This document shows positions 10,370-24,619 of a stretch of 64,000 nt of DNA, piece after piece. Every line of letters begins with the position of its first letter. Position 1 is the stretch's first letter. A model generated the notes under the pieces. That model was not told the origin of the DNA, did not search any database, and was given only the letters and a program-made list of their open reading frames with translations. The translations under genes and the position numbers were made by a program. The DNA comes from Persicaria tinctoria (taxonomy: Eukaryota; Streptophyta; Magnoliopsida; Caryophyllales; Polygonaceae): the NCBI GenBank assembly GCA_037127255.1, contig JBANSL010000013.1:11614688-11678687 (forward strand), in the 5' to 3' direction.

Positions 10370-13163
10370 AGAGACTTTATAATTTCTGCCATTTTTAAGC
10401 TTGTCAAAGGTACAAATGAAATATTCAGTTAAATGTTCATGTTGTTCTATATTATAGTCTAAAGAGTTCTTTTCCAGAAAATCCAAATAATTAAGATGCC
10501 CAAAGGCCTTATGCCATTCAACAAGAAATCCAAACCGTGATACCGAAAAGCTCCAACAAGATCAATTCAAGGCTCTATATGCTAAACCTTTAATATTTGT
10601 TTTTCTAACTTCAATGTCTCAACATCTTCCAAAGGAGGCGGTGATATATGCTTCAGGTTGTTTTTGGCAACGACGGTGGTAGTAGTGTCCCTTTACGTTT
10701 CTATTACTCGCCCCCCATCAAGTGAAATACCATCATATTTTTGTGTATTTAACTTTGGATTGAATTGAATGAAATTTTGGATTGTCATCATCTAAATGTG
10801 TTATATTAAGTGAGATAGTTATTTTACATTTTTATAATATTAAAATGAGAAAATTTATTTATTTAATTAATGTAGATAAATAAAATTATCTCAAGTAATA
10901 TTAGTAAAATATTATTATGGGTAAATTAATGTTTAACTAGTTAAAGTAGTGACCTGTCTATCCATCTATCTATTTATTTATTAATACTATTAAAGCATAA
11001 GAAAACTCGTTCTATGTGACATTGTGAGAGGGATCGGATCCATATGACATCTTTTGGAGCTTACCACCTCTGTTGAGATGTGAATGGACAAAAAGTATCC
11101 CACATCGACAGTTTGAACAAATCAAGTCTAGTATATAAGTAATTGTCAATTGATTTTATGATAGAACCTCAATGTGCTTATGTGTTGGGCTTAGATCGCA
11201 CATACACACGACACCTCGGTCATTGGTCCGAACCTTCAAAGGAACCATTCTTCCGTAGGATTTGACTTTTTTGAAGGTAAGATGGAGCTATTAAAAATAA
11301 TTACTCGTAATTATCAATATTAATAATAGTTGTTCATGCCGATATTAACCTTTCTAGTTTTAATCATGCAGGTTCATATGTCAATGCCAACCTTGGCCAG
11401 TAGGTTTAGCCATAGGCTGCTAGATGTGACTAGCTACAGCCTAGGTTGGAACCTATGGTTCCAAGGTAATTTTAAATTACTAAGGAAAAGTCTTAGTTTA
11501 CACCGGGTGTAAAAACTGAAAACTTACACTTCCAATCAAAATGACCCACGTGTCACTCCCTCTCTTTAATTTTCCTTTTGCCAGGCTCCAAAAAACGGAG
11601 TACAATTTAAATATATACTCCGTATAAAAAAACAGTAATACTAAATGACTTTTCCACTTCCTATCTCCCCCTCCTCCCTCCCTCCTTCCTCACCGAAATC
11701 ATTTCACCATGACCAGACCAAACTGAAATATTAGAACATCACCACCATAATCAACTTCAACAATTGAAAATATTGATAAAAACAACACAACTTTTCAAAT
11801 TTAATTGTTCATCAAATCAATTCAAATTACAGAAAAACCAAGTTCAATCACATAGAGTCGGCTGTAGACGGGGAGTAGGATTTATGATGGGGTGGCCCGA
11901 GTGGGTTTGGGAGTGGGATCTGGGCTGACTGCTGAGGCTGAGCGCGAGAGAGGGAGTTGTGGGTTCGACAGTTGTGATTGGTGTGAGATTGGCCGGGTTG
12001 CGAGATTGGTCGGAGGGAGTTGTGGGCTGCGAGATTGGTGCGATGGTTGTGATTGGTTAGAGAGAGTTGTGGGTTCGGTTTGAGCGAGAGGGATGTGTGA
12101 TACGGTTCATTGCAGATCTAGTTGGGGTGCAGTGTGTTCGGTGAGGCGGAGCAGTTGGGCTAAGGGAGGGTGAAGTTGGGGATGTTGGGTGTTCATGAAG
12201 GCTGTTCATGACTTCATGTTCACAGAATCACAGCCTATTTGATTTAAAGTAATTTTGCCATATGTATAATTTTGCTCTAGTTGGGGATGTTGGGTGTTCA
12301 TGAAGTTTATCATCCTAAGGTTCTTTTACTAATTGTTAGCTATTCAGGTCCAGGGGAAAAAAAGGAGCTGCCTCCACGACCAGAACATAATGTAAATCAT
12401 CGACAAGACCTTAATGTAAATCATCGAGTACTTCAAGACATCCGTGAGAGCGTGGTGCAGCTAAGATGGTACTGCACAAGAATGTTTGAGCCAAAGCCAA
12501 AATGGGGGAGTTGCACTGCATAGAACTAATTCAAATGAGGGAGTTGCACTGCATAGAACTAATTCAAATGAGGGAGTTACTCTGCATTCTCAATATTATT
12601 TGTTTCATTTACTTGAATATTTCACACAATCAATGAAAAGCCCAAGATACTTTTATAGGTTTACTCTGCATGCGTGTAGATTATATAGATTAACTAATCT
12701 ACTCCTACTGTGCAGGTAGATTATATAGATTAAGTTGAAGAACCTACTGAGTTTAATTAAGGTTGTTTGGGTAATGAAAGAAAAACATAGTACCGTAGAT
12801 GGGTCAAAAATATGTTTTCACCCACAAAGAATTGTCTATATCTTGATGCATCTTTATACCCTATAACATGTATCCCTCGGTAAAAACTTTTTCTCTGCTG
12901 ATTCTCCAGTTCTCTAAAGTAAAGGGGGCAAACCAGCTATAAATAATAATTAAATTCTCTGCCATTATAAATGTTACAACATAGACCTTATTCTTTCAAA
13001 AAGTAGGGCAGACTAATTATGATACAGATTACACTTCAAAAATGCCTATCTTGTGTATAAGATTTTCCAAAATCAGGTTCAAGGACCAACCCTTATTCCC
13101 TTGCCCTGTTTGATGCCTAAACTCCGGCAAAAATGATAAGCTGCTCCAACAGTCTCCAACGAG
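10370..13163. other. Intergenic region with repeat fragments, TypA 3' flank at the right end
   Basis: No gene is recognised. At about 10966-11000 a sequence resembling a Helitron 5' end (TTAATACTATTAAAGC) is present, without a partner end. At 11090-11110 a TATCCCACATCGA motif is seen, common in plant dispersed repeats. The segment 11880-12530 has open forward frames with low-complexity Gly/Arg/Glu-rich translation and no known domain. A 24-bp sequence GGGGATGTTGGGTGTTCATG (core) occurs at about 12177 and 12281. Sequence from about 12780 to 13163 is likely 3' untranslated and flanking DNA of the minus-strand TypA gene. Confidence 0.45.
12506..12590. repeat. 33-bp tandem repeat, about 2.5 copies
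   Basis: Units starting at 12506, 12539 and 12572 each begin GGGAGTT. The first two are identical over 33 bp; the third diverges after about 8 bp. Confidence 0.85.
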
Positions 13164-16100
13164 TCACTCCTTGGGCCTCTTGCTCATTGTCTTGCGCTTG
13201 TTCACGTCAAGATATTTCTTCCTCAGCCTAATGGCTTTTGGAGTAACCTACAGCAAAAGATGGATAACAAACAAGTGAGGTTCGTGTAAAATGCAGATTG
13301 TAGGGTACAAGGATGATCTACGTGAGGAAACCAAACATAAATGCATTAAGTACGAGAAATTTTGATTTATTTCAAGAGAGAAGCAAACTAATCCTCCGAT
13401 CTTCAAGTGTTAGAATTATCCATGGAAATCCTTGAAACTCTTATAGTTTCATCACATGATTGCATATTTAAGGGAATGAACTAGCAGCCAAATACTAAAA
13501 GGAATTCATCCGTATTGTGAATGAATGATATGAATTTAAGAGTCAGACCAAATAAAGAAAAGCCTCCGGACCCATAAGAAATATCAAGGTTCATCAAAGG
13601 TCTTGAAATGCCTCGAGAAATTTCAAGGACTAAAAAATATGAGTAGTTGGTCTTATCTTACCTCAATAAGCTCATCAGATGCAACATATCCAATTGCTTC
13701 TTCTAGGTTAATCTGATGGTCAATACATTTACAAGTAAGTTCTTACAGTAAAAATAATATGAAATTAACACAACCAACATCTCTCCACAAGCTAGGCAGG
13801 TGAATAATAATTTGAGGGAATGAACTAGCAGCCATCTAGGAGCAATGATCTCTCAAAACCTCCAAAAACATCATTTAGTAGAGAAGAGAAAAGCGCAAGG
13901 GGCAAATCAAAGGGCAAATGGATCTATCACGAGGTATAAGGCAAGACGCACACACTTCATGAAAGTAAAATGTCATTTTTCTATCTAAAATGTATCATGC
14001 AGTTTAACACCACCTATAAAGCAAAAAAATAAAAAAATAAAAAAATGAGCGATAAGATGCATTAAACAGGCATAGACTCACAGCCCTTTCACTCAATGTT
14101 GTTTGGCTAAGTTTTATTAATTTGAACAGGAAAAGAAGAACTGACTTAACAGCTAGACCAAGTAAATCTACTGTTTAATCCCTGCAACCCTCCCCAACAA
14201 CTGCAATAGATGAAGCCATTCAGCAGATAGGGCACATCTTAACTAGAAACAAAACATCCAAGAGAAAACCAAGACCTGAAATTATAAAGGGGACCAACAA
14301 TGGAGGACACCAATTGCATTACTAAAGTTAACAAAACACCTATTTATATCGCCTTGTCAAGGGACATTTACAGATAACCTGAAAAATACAAGAAAAGAAA
14401 ACAAATTAAACAAGCATCTCAAGAATACATACAAGGCGAGGTGGCGTTAACTTCACAGTCTCATCCTTGTTAGCGGAACGCATATTTGAAAGCTCCTTAG
14501 CACGTACTGGGTTAACCTGTCAAAACGAAAACACAGCACAAGGCTATAAGTAAACTACATATCGAAACACTAATATTAAAAAATTGACAACAACTTTCCA
14601 CTCACATCAAGATCACTATCACGTGAATGCTCACCAATAATCATCCCATCGTATGCCTGCAGGACAATGAAAAGAAAAAGAAAAGGTTCTAAAAATGCAT
14701 AACTTTGAAGAGGTCAAGAAAATTGAAACAAACGATAGCACCCTTCATTTAATCAGCATTCCTCCATACTTCACATCTTTAGAGAAGTTAGTGGTAAGAT
14801 GATAAGATCGAAAGCATCTAGTTAAAGTAAGCCATCTCCAAGCAAATAAGATACGCAACAAAAATTAAGCAATCAACTTCTTAATTTGAATCTTCACTGT
14901 GGAACACCCTAAATGCTCCCATGGGTTTGGGAGAAATTCTTCAATTCAACATGCCCCCTCAGCATGAGAAATAAAATGGTCCTTAAAGACAGATTATCAT
15001 ATAGGAGTTCAGAAATTTTAAAACAGATTGGAGAGTTTTTACTTGAGTAGAAAACCAAGGAGAGCGTAATTAAAAAGTATAGAGCAAAACCTCCATCCCT
15101 GGAGCTACAAAGAGGGATCCACGAGCTTCCAGACTTAGTAGTGCATGAGCTGTTATTGTTCCATGACCCATTGATACCTGTTCAATTACAGAGAAGTCCA
15201 ATACTTAAGATTGAGTTCCAAGTATACCATATACACTCCTTTTCCACCGCATGCAAAGATTAAGGAAAATAAACAACACATATAAAAAAAATAGACCATG
15301 CTCTTGGAATAGTTTAAAAAATAAAAGTTGAATAAGAAATTTACCAGAACTCCTTTTCTTACATTCCCTAGAGGACCTCGGTGCTTTGCATAGGCTGCCA
15401 AAATGTAATACATGTAAGTCAAATACCCTATATCAACATATTACATTTGTTCCAACCTCAATACAATAAAGAAGGATCCAAGTATAGAGGCTAGGTTGTT
15501 AGGTGCATAACTCATAACAAAGAGCAATGTGGAGATCCACAAAACAAGAAAGCTATCAATATATAGAAAAGGAAGCAAAAATATAAACGAATAAAGCACA
15601 TTTAGCATACTCAGGAAAGCACGGTGCATAAATCCAGTTCCGCGTGTGGCACTATAGAATACACTTCTGTAGCCAACCAAGCCCCTGAAAATCAACAAAT
15701 ACAAACTCATATGTAGCATCCTCGGATGGATTATATACAGCCAAGGACACACCAAGTTTTTCTTTAAAACTTTTCTTCTAGTTTCTGTTATAGGGTGGAT
15801 GGGGGTGGGACGAGGGCCATACCAACAATGAAAAGTGGATAAATGTTGACTAACCTTGATGGGCAACTGAGACTCAGTCTAGTTCTTCCAACATGCCCGG
15901 GAACAGGTCCCATGTCAACAACTTCTGCTCGCCTATGAGATAAGGCTTCCATGATTGCACCCACGTGCTCTTCGTTGACCTAAAAATTCTAAACTTATTT
16001 CCAGGAATGCCACAAACTCAAGTGCTAACAGAAACTCAAACAGAAAAGCTTCTTACCTCAATAGTCACTTCCTCTAGGGGCTCAAGCTTCTGACCTTTCT

Positions 16101-19100
16101 CGGTTTTGTACCTATTAAGTAAAAAATATAACCAAATGATGCAAAACTGAGAATTGCCATCACAATATAAAAATTAACATAAAGAGAAAGGGTGAAAAGT
16201 CATGCTCACCACACACTAACATAATATCCATAATTGAACTATCAGAAAGCACACAGAATGACTAATAGTGAAACACTAATAGATAAGATTCAGTAGGAAA
16301 TACTATTCATTAACAAGTTCAACATTCATTCAAGAGCTGAAATAAGAACAAATGCATATGCATCATTACATGTGATAACAAAATAAGTATTCGAAAAACT
16401 ACAAATATTCTGACATTATCAAATGTAGTGGAGGTTTTGCATAAAAATTCCAGAATGCTCACATGACTTTAGGTGGTGAGACAGACAACTCAAAACCTTC
16501 ACGCCTCATATTCTCAATCAATATACCTGTTTATGGAACAAATTTAACAGGTTTTCACATGAAGCAATGAGGAGTTCGTTATAAATAACTCAGGCAGATG
16601 AGGGGATGTCAAACTAACCTAATTGTAGCTCACCCCTTCCCTGCACCTCATATGACTCAGATAAACCTGGGATCACATTTATGGCAAGATTCGTCTCTGC
16701 TTCAGCCATTAACCGCTCACCAATTTTCCCACCCGTCAACTGCAGGGAGTCAAATGGGATTATTTTAAATAGTGAACAACTATACCACAAGATAGCATCC
16801 ATATGAATACTTCTGTGACAGAAGTATTCTGTATTCATAAGGATTATATCACAAGAATTGCGAGGAACTGAAACTTATGTAGAAAGAATGGAAGTATGCC
16901 AGGAGTCAGGTGAACTTTATGCAAATTTATGTAATGTAATTTGTTAACATATTATCTGTGCATTCTCGTAAAGAGGTAAGAAAATAAATCCTGCAAATCT
17001 CTGAGTTTCTGTATTGAGACATGACATGTCATTAAAAAAAACTAGAACCTAGACTGGAAAAAGAACTGGATATGAAACGAGTATAAAAATCAAGGACCAT
17101 CTCATTTCGATAACTCGGATAGTTGGACTCATTAAGTGATTGTTTGCATGATGCGCTTTTATCAATATTGGATAAGGTACATATTTGTGTGTGAAATAGT
17201 ACTTACTTGTGCGGATAAGGAAACTAAATAAGGAAAAATACGAATCAAAGCAAAGGTATGAACAAAAATTCTAATGACGAAATGAATATTTTGTGGATGA
17301 AGACAGCTAAATTCAAAGACCACATAAGCAAGCTGAGATCGGATGTTGGGGGAGGGAGTGTTGTTTGGCAAGATAACAGAGCTAATAAGCATTTTCTTCA
17401 GAACTGAAGAAGACCAGAACAAATAAATATGATGTTCAACGGTTCAAGTCTTTGTTTTGCTTCTAAAATTACAGAGTATAAGTGAGATCTTATAGATAAA
17501 AGAAATATAGATGAGCCGTTGAGGCAAAAAGCAAGATATTTGCTGCTTACATGAGTGCCATCCTTGCCAGCCAATGGTGAATCATTCACGCCAAAAGTCA
17601 TTGATATAGTTGGTGGATCCAATTCAACAGCTGGCAATGCATCCATAATCTATAAAATGATCCATAAGAACTTGCACAAGAAAACCAAAAGAGCTTGATA
17701 AAAAGGGGATATGAGAAACTTTCTTCCAACATAATCAATAAGATTTTGACAAAATGCTATGTCCAATAAAGGATCACAAAAAATGAAGGAAAACAGCAAC
17801 AAAAGATGGGATAATCTAGTCACTACTGTAGGCAGCTTAAAAAAGCTACTCGGGAACACATGCAGCTCGGTAAGGATGGGGTGGAGTTGATTGCGATTCT
17901 AAGGGGCTAGGGTTTACAATCCCTCTCACAACTGAGCTATAGAAAGAATTCTAAATTGCTCTGAAACTGACTATTACCAGTCATGTCATGATAATCATGT
18001 ACCTTCAAAAAAAGGGTAACCCCAGCACTACCATTGACATGAGTACTTGCATGACCCAGCCAACATTTACATGCACTTACAACACATGCAAATGAAGTTG
18101 TGCTCAAAAAGCGTTTGATTAGTGAAACAAATATGCAACTTGACTTCTGAATTGATACTTCTCTTCACATAGTTATCCATAGAAAACTGCATGCCTAGAA
18201 ATAACAGAACTCCTTGAAAAGTAGACAAATAAAATCATCTTCTCATCCAACTCCTATATTTCCTGTAACTTGATACTTGCAGAAAAGGAAAAGAACACAC
18301 ATTAAATTTGAAATAATATACTTACCTCAGTGGTTGCAATTGTATGCCCTATGGCTGGGCTAGATAAGCCAGCCATTGACACAATATCACCAGCACCAGC
18401 ACTGTCGAGCAGAATCATGCTTGTTCCTTTCTTTTTCATCAGCTTTATGACCTACAATCAATTACCGAAGTTCAAACTAAGGCGGGATAATTTTCAGAAC
18501 AGCATAAATCTAATTCTAGGAAGCAGGAAAAAAAAATGCAAACTGTCAATTTCCACAGAAAGACTGAATGAATAAAAGATTTGGTATTTTGTCAAACTAA
18601 AGAAGTTTCCACATATAAAACCTTTCCATCTTCAATCTTCTGTACTCCAGCATCTGTAGTGCGAAGTCCATGTACTCTATCACCAACACGAACAATGCCA
18701 GACGAGATGCGGCCAGTTAGTATTCTCCCAAGATAAGAGTCTCTCTCCATCATAGACACCTACAAAAGAACTGTCAAGCATCTTTTTCAAGGTTGCCAGG
18801 TAAAACAAGGATGCTTAAAGCAGATGGGAATAAAAAAAGTTTGCTTATAATGACAATATCCATTATTCTGCCTCTCTAGTTTCCCACCATTCATCTAGAA
18901 GCATTGCAATATCTCTTTCTTAATAGGGGTTAAAAAAAATTGTTGCAAGAGGCCTTTCTAATATGGTAGTAAACAAAAGCATCCACCAATTTCTATGAAT
19001 GTAACTTGAAGTAAATGCCAGCCAGTAAAAATAAAGGTGAAGCTAATGAAAACATTAATTGAGCTAAACACGAGAGGTTCTTGTTGAATTAACATTTAAC

Positions 19101-22100
19101 AATATGTTTCGTATAAACTTAATCCAAGTTCGGTCAATATATTTGGGAGGCAACTTGGGTTGCAAACTCATTCTTTTCATGTGTTTCTCCCATCATCCTC
19201 TCTAATTTTATAGCTCTTGACTTCTTTCAGAAACAAGAAGTCAAGAACTAGAGTATCAGAGAGGATTATGGGAGAACAGGTTACAGAATCACAAATCCAT
19301 TTATATGCAGGTTGGTTAAGGCCTAAGACCAATAAGACTTGACTTGAAGCAGGCAACAAGAAATTTGTTGTCAAGATACCGGCTCTCATAAAATTAGAAG
19401 GGCTTCAAGGCAAAATCCAAAACTAACCAACATCTGGAAAGGAGCATCAACACTTGCTTTAGGTTGAGGAACATGTCTAACTATTGTGTCAAGTAACTCT
19501 GACATATTCTTTGCTTCTTCAGGAGGGCTTTTTGTATACTTTGAGGAAGCCCATCCCTCCTTAGCAGATGCATAAAGAACTGGAAAATCCAATTGCTCCT
19601 CTGTTAACAAGACAATGAAAGCAGTATTAGCTACAGTCAACTATTAAGTAAAGAAAAAACTTATAACCAGACATCCATTTCAAAATCAAAGAGTTATAGA
19701 CCTGAAGCTCCAAGGTTAGCAAATAGATCAAACACCAGGCTCTCAACTTCATCACATCTTTCCTCTGAAACTGAAAGGGTGACACCCAGAAATCAAGTAT
19801 GAGAAAAAAGGGTATTCAAGATTGAAACAATAATGTAATAATGCATAGCATAATGTGCAAAAACAAATATTTTCTCAAAAACAGGAAATTATTATGCACA
19901 ATACAGAATTACTTGCAAAATTCAATATACTAACAATGATAAGAAAGACGAGTGAACTGATGAAGAACTTTATCTTATAATAGTTACCACTTACAAATAT
20001 GAGCATGTTCCCTCGTGCTGTAAAATGGTGAGAGAATTAAGGATAAATTCTACTTTAAACCCCCGCATGAATTTCATTTTGGTCTCTAACATATCAATTG
20101 TTACAAAATAATCCTAAAGGACCCAAACCTTTATTACTTTGCTTCATTTTTAATCCATCCCTTTAGTGGACATTAATTAGAAGATGTAATGCTTGCATAT
20201 TTGTTCTAAAATAGTCCCTGGCCTTCTGCCCTCGTTTCAATTTGGTCCTAACCTTTTCCTATGTTTCATCGTGACTATGTTTCCTTAATGGAAGGATTAT
20301 AAACAAGTCAATATGTGATGTTAGGGACAAAGTTAAAACAATCTAAAGAGTAGCAACTAAAATGAAAAACATGCAACAAGTTAAGGAATAAGAATGGAAT
20401 TAATCAAAATTTTAAGTTTGATTTTCCAAAGCTGCTACGGAAGTTTAACTTGAACTACAACTCACGGAATCTGTTTTGACGTTCAATGGGCATATTCTCT
20501 TGTGCTAAATTCCCGATGTAAAACCCAAACTATCATCCCTAACGATAGTTCGATTTGAACACTCTTTTCCATTTTTGATATTCTTAATAGACATCCCATT
20601 CCTACGTAGTCTACCATAAAACCTCATGCTAACTACAAGCTGATTCTGAACATGTCAAAATTAATGTCCAACGAATGCAAGATCAGCAATATCGTTCAAT
20701 TAGATGAGGAACTCAATAATGCCAAATTAAGGATCTAATTATAAGCAATAATCTAGGTAAGAGATATAGGATGTTTTGTTTAAGGTATTTGTTCTCCGTC
20801 TCTTTTTAGGTATTTCTTTCTTCTTCTTTTTCCCCTGGTCTTTTATTTCCATAGGAGAGGGAGCATCCAAAGTTTCAAACCTCCATATAGCAGAAAATTA
20901 ATGGAATCAAAGAGATTACCATTGGAGGTATTTTTTGAATGCATGATGCTTAGTTTTTTTTTTTTACAAAGTCACATAATCAAAGAAATTCAAAGATGAA
21001 CACACCTGAAGGTCGGTCCACTTTGTTCAAAAGAAGAATAGGACGCAGACCATATTTTAGAGCTTTTGCGAGTACGAACTTTGTCTGTGCTAGGGGCCCT
21101 TCGCCAGCATCTACAACCAGAACTGCTCCCTCTACCATGCCAACAACTCGCTCAACCTATTTATCACGATGTGAAGAAGAACAAATGGAAAACCAACTAT
21201 AAAGCACTTATCTCTGCACATTAAAAATTGAATAGATATTATAGAAAGTGATCAGGACCAATCAGGCAATCATTTTTACTAATGGCAAGTGCTTGGTGAA
21301 GAGAGCAATAGATTATCTTTGCACTCTGCAATTTCTTCTACGAATAAAATTTAACTTTTAAGGTCAAATTTTCACAAAAATGAGATCAAATTCTATAGTC
21401 AATTTTCACCAAGACAAACACATCTCAAACTGAAAGGACTGAAAAGGCAAATCAGAAGGATAAACAAGATAAGCTAGGGATGAATGAGACCATGTACGAT
21501 GACTCCTTAAGACAATGGGGTAAACAATGCTGGTGATATGGCCCTGGAGAGCACTAAAGAACAGAGACTTTGAAATAAATATTGAAATGGTTGGGTAATG
21601 GTTAAAAAAGTGAAAAACAAAATATTTTGGGAAACTTAAAATTCCATGAAACTATTGCTCAGAGAGTAAAAGACTACACACCCTTGGAACTACCGATATG
21701 TCCAAAACTCAAATCATGATAAATTACTAATCGGAAATTATTTCTCAAATTAAAGTATTAAGTTAAGGATAAATAACATAAACAGAAACCTACAAGCTAT
21801 GGTGATAGTGCCAATGCCCTCCATGGCCTCAAAATTTTCAAGGCTCCTTCTGTGAGGAAAAAAACTGTATAAATTTCAGCACTGATTGGAAATTGAGATT
21901 AATGCATCAAACAGAATGTATGCAAATGATTTTACAATGGTGATTTAACTTTTACTACAATTAAAAACTCATCAAACAATATCCCACAATAGAATCGAAT
22001 ACGCATAAAATCCCATACACATATAGGATTGCATAGGATCAAAAACATGATCATGTAGACTTAAATGGAATCGGAAGAATGTAAGGTCGTACTTATTTTA

Positions 22101-23317
22101 TTTGTTTACCTCCATTTGACCCGTTTATCAGAAGCAATCCTAAATTCCCAACATAAGATGAAAGGAAATTTTCAAACTTTCATAATATTGCTACAAAACA
22201 TCATCATTTTTTAATTTTGTACAATCTTACCATTTTGACAACAAAAAAAGTCTATGCAACATAATAATGACTCCTAATAACACTGTATATGGAAATGATA
22301 TTGCAGCAAATATATAAAGAGGTATTATTTCACATACCTCGCCGCCAAAGTCTGCATGTCCAGGGGTATCAACCATGTTGAGCTCATTTTCTTTCCAGGC
22401 AACAGAAGTAACCTGTAAAATGAAAAAAAAAAAAATGCAAATCTATGAACCCGACTATCACCATAATTTTGTCAGGACGTATATACCGCACAGAACTGAG
22501 AAAATTCTAGGATGGATAAACATTAAGGCTTCATTCAACCATACCCTTCAAGCCATACACTCAATTTAAACCTAAGAGTGAAGACTAAGAATTGGGAACA
22601 TACAGTGCATCTCACTCTTTTCATAGTGCCTCTTCTCTAATCTAAACTCCAAAGCATACTAATTACTAAGCCACTAATACATTACAAAAACGTATCACAT
22701 GGAAATGGAACCTGGTTCTTGTATTGTTTCTCCAACAAGGTAAAAGGACGCTGTTTGGCGAACAGTGTACTTTGTAACTAAGATCAATCACTAACTGAAC
22801 CTGACAAGCTAGGTGTTCAACTCCCAAAATCAATCACTAACAGAAACAGAACCAGTGTTCAACCACTACATCCAGCACACAACACTTGTAAAGGTTTGAC
22901 ATTCCACATAAGAGGACTTGGCATGTATCTATGCGAAGCTGCTCTACTAAGCAACAATGAGAGAAATTCTAAAGATTCCTCTGTTTGACAAACCTTGGAA
23001 GAGATTGTGATTCCACGCTCGCGCTCGAGGCTGATGGAATCCATGGCGCGCTCATGCGGGATATCGGCGCCGCACTGGCGGAGGATGCGGTCCATGAGCG
23101 TGGTCTTGCCGTGATCGACGTGAGCGATAACGGCGACATTCCGGAGTCGGCTGGGATCTAGAGAGGCGTCCGGCGAGGCAGGAGCGGCGGCGGAAGCGGC
23201 CGAAGTAGAGAAAGCGCGGGGGATCGAAAAGCGGCGAGGGGAGAGAGAAGGTTTAGGGGAGAAAGAGCCCCTTGCGGTGGCGGCGAGGAGAGATCGGATT
23301 AGAGGGCCGGCAACCAT
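13164..23317 (-). CDS. TypA: Mitochondrial-type TypA/BipA translational GTPase, 19 exons
   Basis: The spliced reading frame gives 666 residues. Exons: 22994-23317, 22338-22412, 21006-21156, 19702-19770, 19428-19600, 18622-18759, 18326-18451, 17551-17649, 16619-16739, 16463-16526, 16057-16111, 15855-15979, 15611-15684, 15345-15394, 15091-15177, 14606-14656, 14433-14516, 13662-13712, 13164-13247. All borders are GT-AG and all phases fit. GTPase motifs are complete: AHVDHGKT (65-72), RGITI (101-105), DTPGH (123-127), NKVD (177-180) and SAK (218-220). Elongation-factor domains II, III and V and the BipA-type C-terminus ([40 protein letters not shown]) follow. The first 50 residues are rich in Arg, Ser and Ala, suggesting an organelle-targeting peptide, and length and layout suit the mitochondrial rather than the chloroplast plant paralogue. 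The family acts on ribosomes in stress and assembly. An in-frame ATG at 23389 would add 24 residues; I chose 23317 because the targeting-like sequence begins there. Confidence 0.95.
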
Positions 23318-23495
23318 TTTCGTCGCCGGGGGTGAAGGCGAGAAGAAGTGAAGATGGAGTTCAGAGCTATGGGTGTTTCGATCGACCACTCAACCGTCTC
23401 TAATTCGTGTTTTTAGGGTTTTAGATTTGCATTTTTATTTTGTTTCGTTTTTTATTTAGCTAGTGGCTCTACAAGTAGAAGATAGTTTAAAAAAA

Positions 23496-24610
23496 GGAAA
23501 AATGACCAGAAATAATATCAAGTATCGACCTTCAACCAAAAATAATATGAATTTTCAAATTGACAATTTCATGTACAAAGTATTCTCATATTATCCAAAA
23601 ATAATACAGTTTCAATTTTTCACTCAAATTTAAATCAAATGAGTATTTTTTGTAATTAAATAAAATAAAAGGATCAACATTGTGAATATGATAAAAATTG
23701 AGGGCAATACCATCTTCTTGCTTTGCTTCTTCCTCGGATGCGATTAACAGCTTCAACATGCTTTCAATGGCGTGATTTTTTACTTTCGTAATTTCCGCTC
23801 TCAAACTCAATGAAATCGGTCCTAAATTGATCTTCATGAGTTTCTATAACCAATCCCACAATCAATTGGGAGATTTCAAATCAAATTAAGCCACATACCA
23901 TTATCCTCAATTTTTGAAAATTTTCCCAATCCTGTGAAATTGATTGAATCGAATAAAATTGGAGATATGTATGGGCATGTTATCAATTATCAATGAGATT
24001 TGCGGATCAATTTTAGCCAAATCATCTCCAAATCACCCCTTCTATAGATACAAGGGTTTTGGCAAATTTGGGATTATTCCCGCTGGCGATACAACCACCG
24101 CGGCTGCCCGACACCTCCGTCACCAAAGAGCACCACCTAGCGCCACTAGGAATTCCTCCTTCACTCGCCGAGTCTCCCACGGTGACCACCTTGCGCCGCC
24201 AGCCATAGCCTCACCGTTGCCAGCCTTGCTTTGCTGATGCCGGACCACCGTTGCACCCACCGTCGTCGTCGTTGTGTTGCTGCCGCTACAACCACCGCAA
24301 CCGCCACTGAGTCGATGCCGCTGCACCCACCTCTAAGGAGGCCGTGTTGGTCACCCCCGCCCTCGACTACTCCTCCACCTGTCATGCCCCCTCCGATTCC
24401 TCAAATCTATTACAGTGTGTTTTAGTTTTTATCGTATTCACACCACCTGACCCTTTTATTTTATTTAATTACAAAAAATATACATTTGATTTAAATTTGA
24501 GTAAAAAATAGAACATGTAGTATTTTTGGTTAATATGGACATACTTTGTACATGAAATTGTTATTTTTGGTTCAAGGTCGATACTTGGTATTATTTTTGG
24601 TCATTTTTCC
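23496..24610. mobile_element. MULE with about 90-bp TIRs and a captured GC-rich segment (Pack-MULE candidate)
   Basis: The termini GGAAAAATGACC (23496) and GGTCATTTTTCC (ending 24610) are inverted repeats that continue inward for about 90 bp (AATAATATCAAGTATCGACC and its counterpart). Flanks TTAAAAAAA (23487-23495) and TTAAAAAAT (24611-24619) form a 9-bp target duplication with one mismatch. The AT-rich arms enclose a sharply GC-rich 370-bp core (about 24050-24420) with long open frames on both strands and a Pro/Ala/Thr-rich translation. No transposase is seen. The core resembles captured host exon sequence, but I cannot name the source gene. Confidence 0.8.
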
Positions 24611-24619
24611 TTAAAAAAT

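Noticed and set aside
12281..12720. Possible small gene with Asn/His/Arg-rich translation
   Set aside because: Frame is broken by the 33-bp tandem repeat and shows no domain or splice pattern that I can defend.
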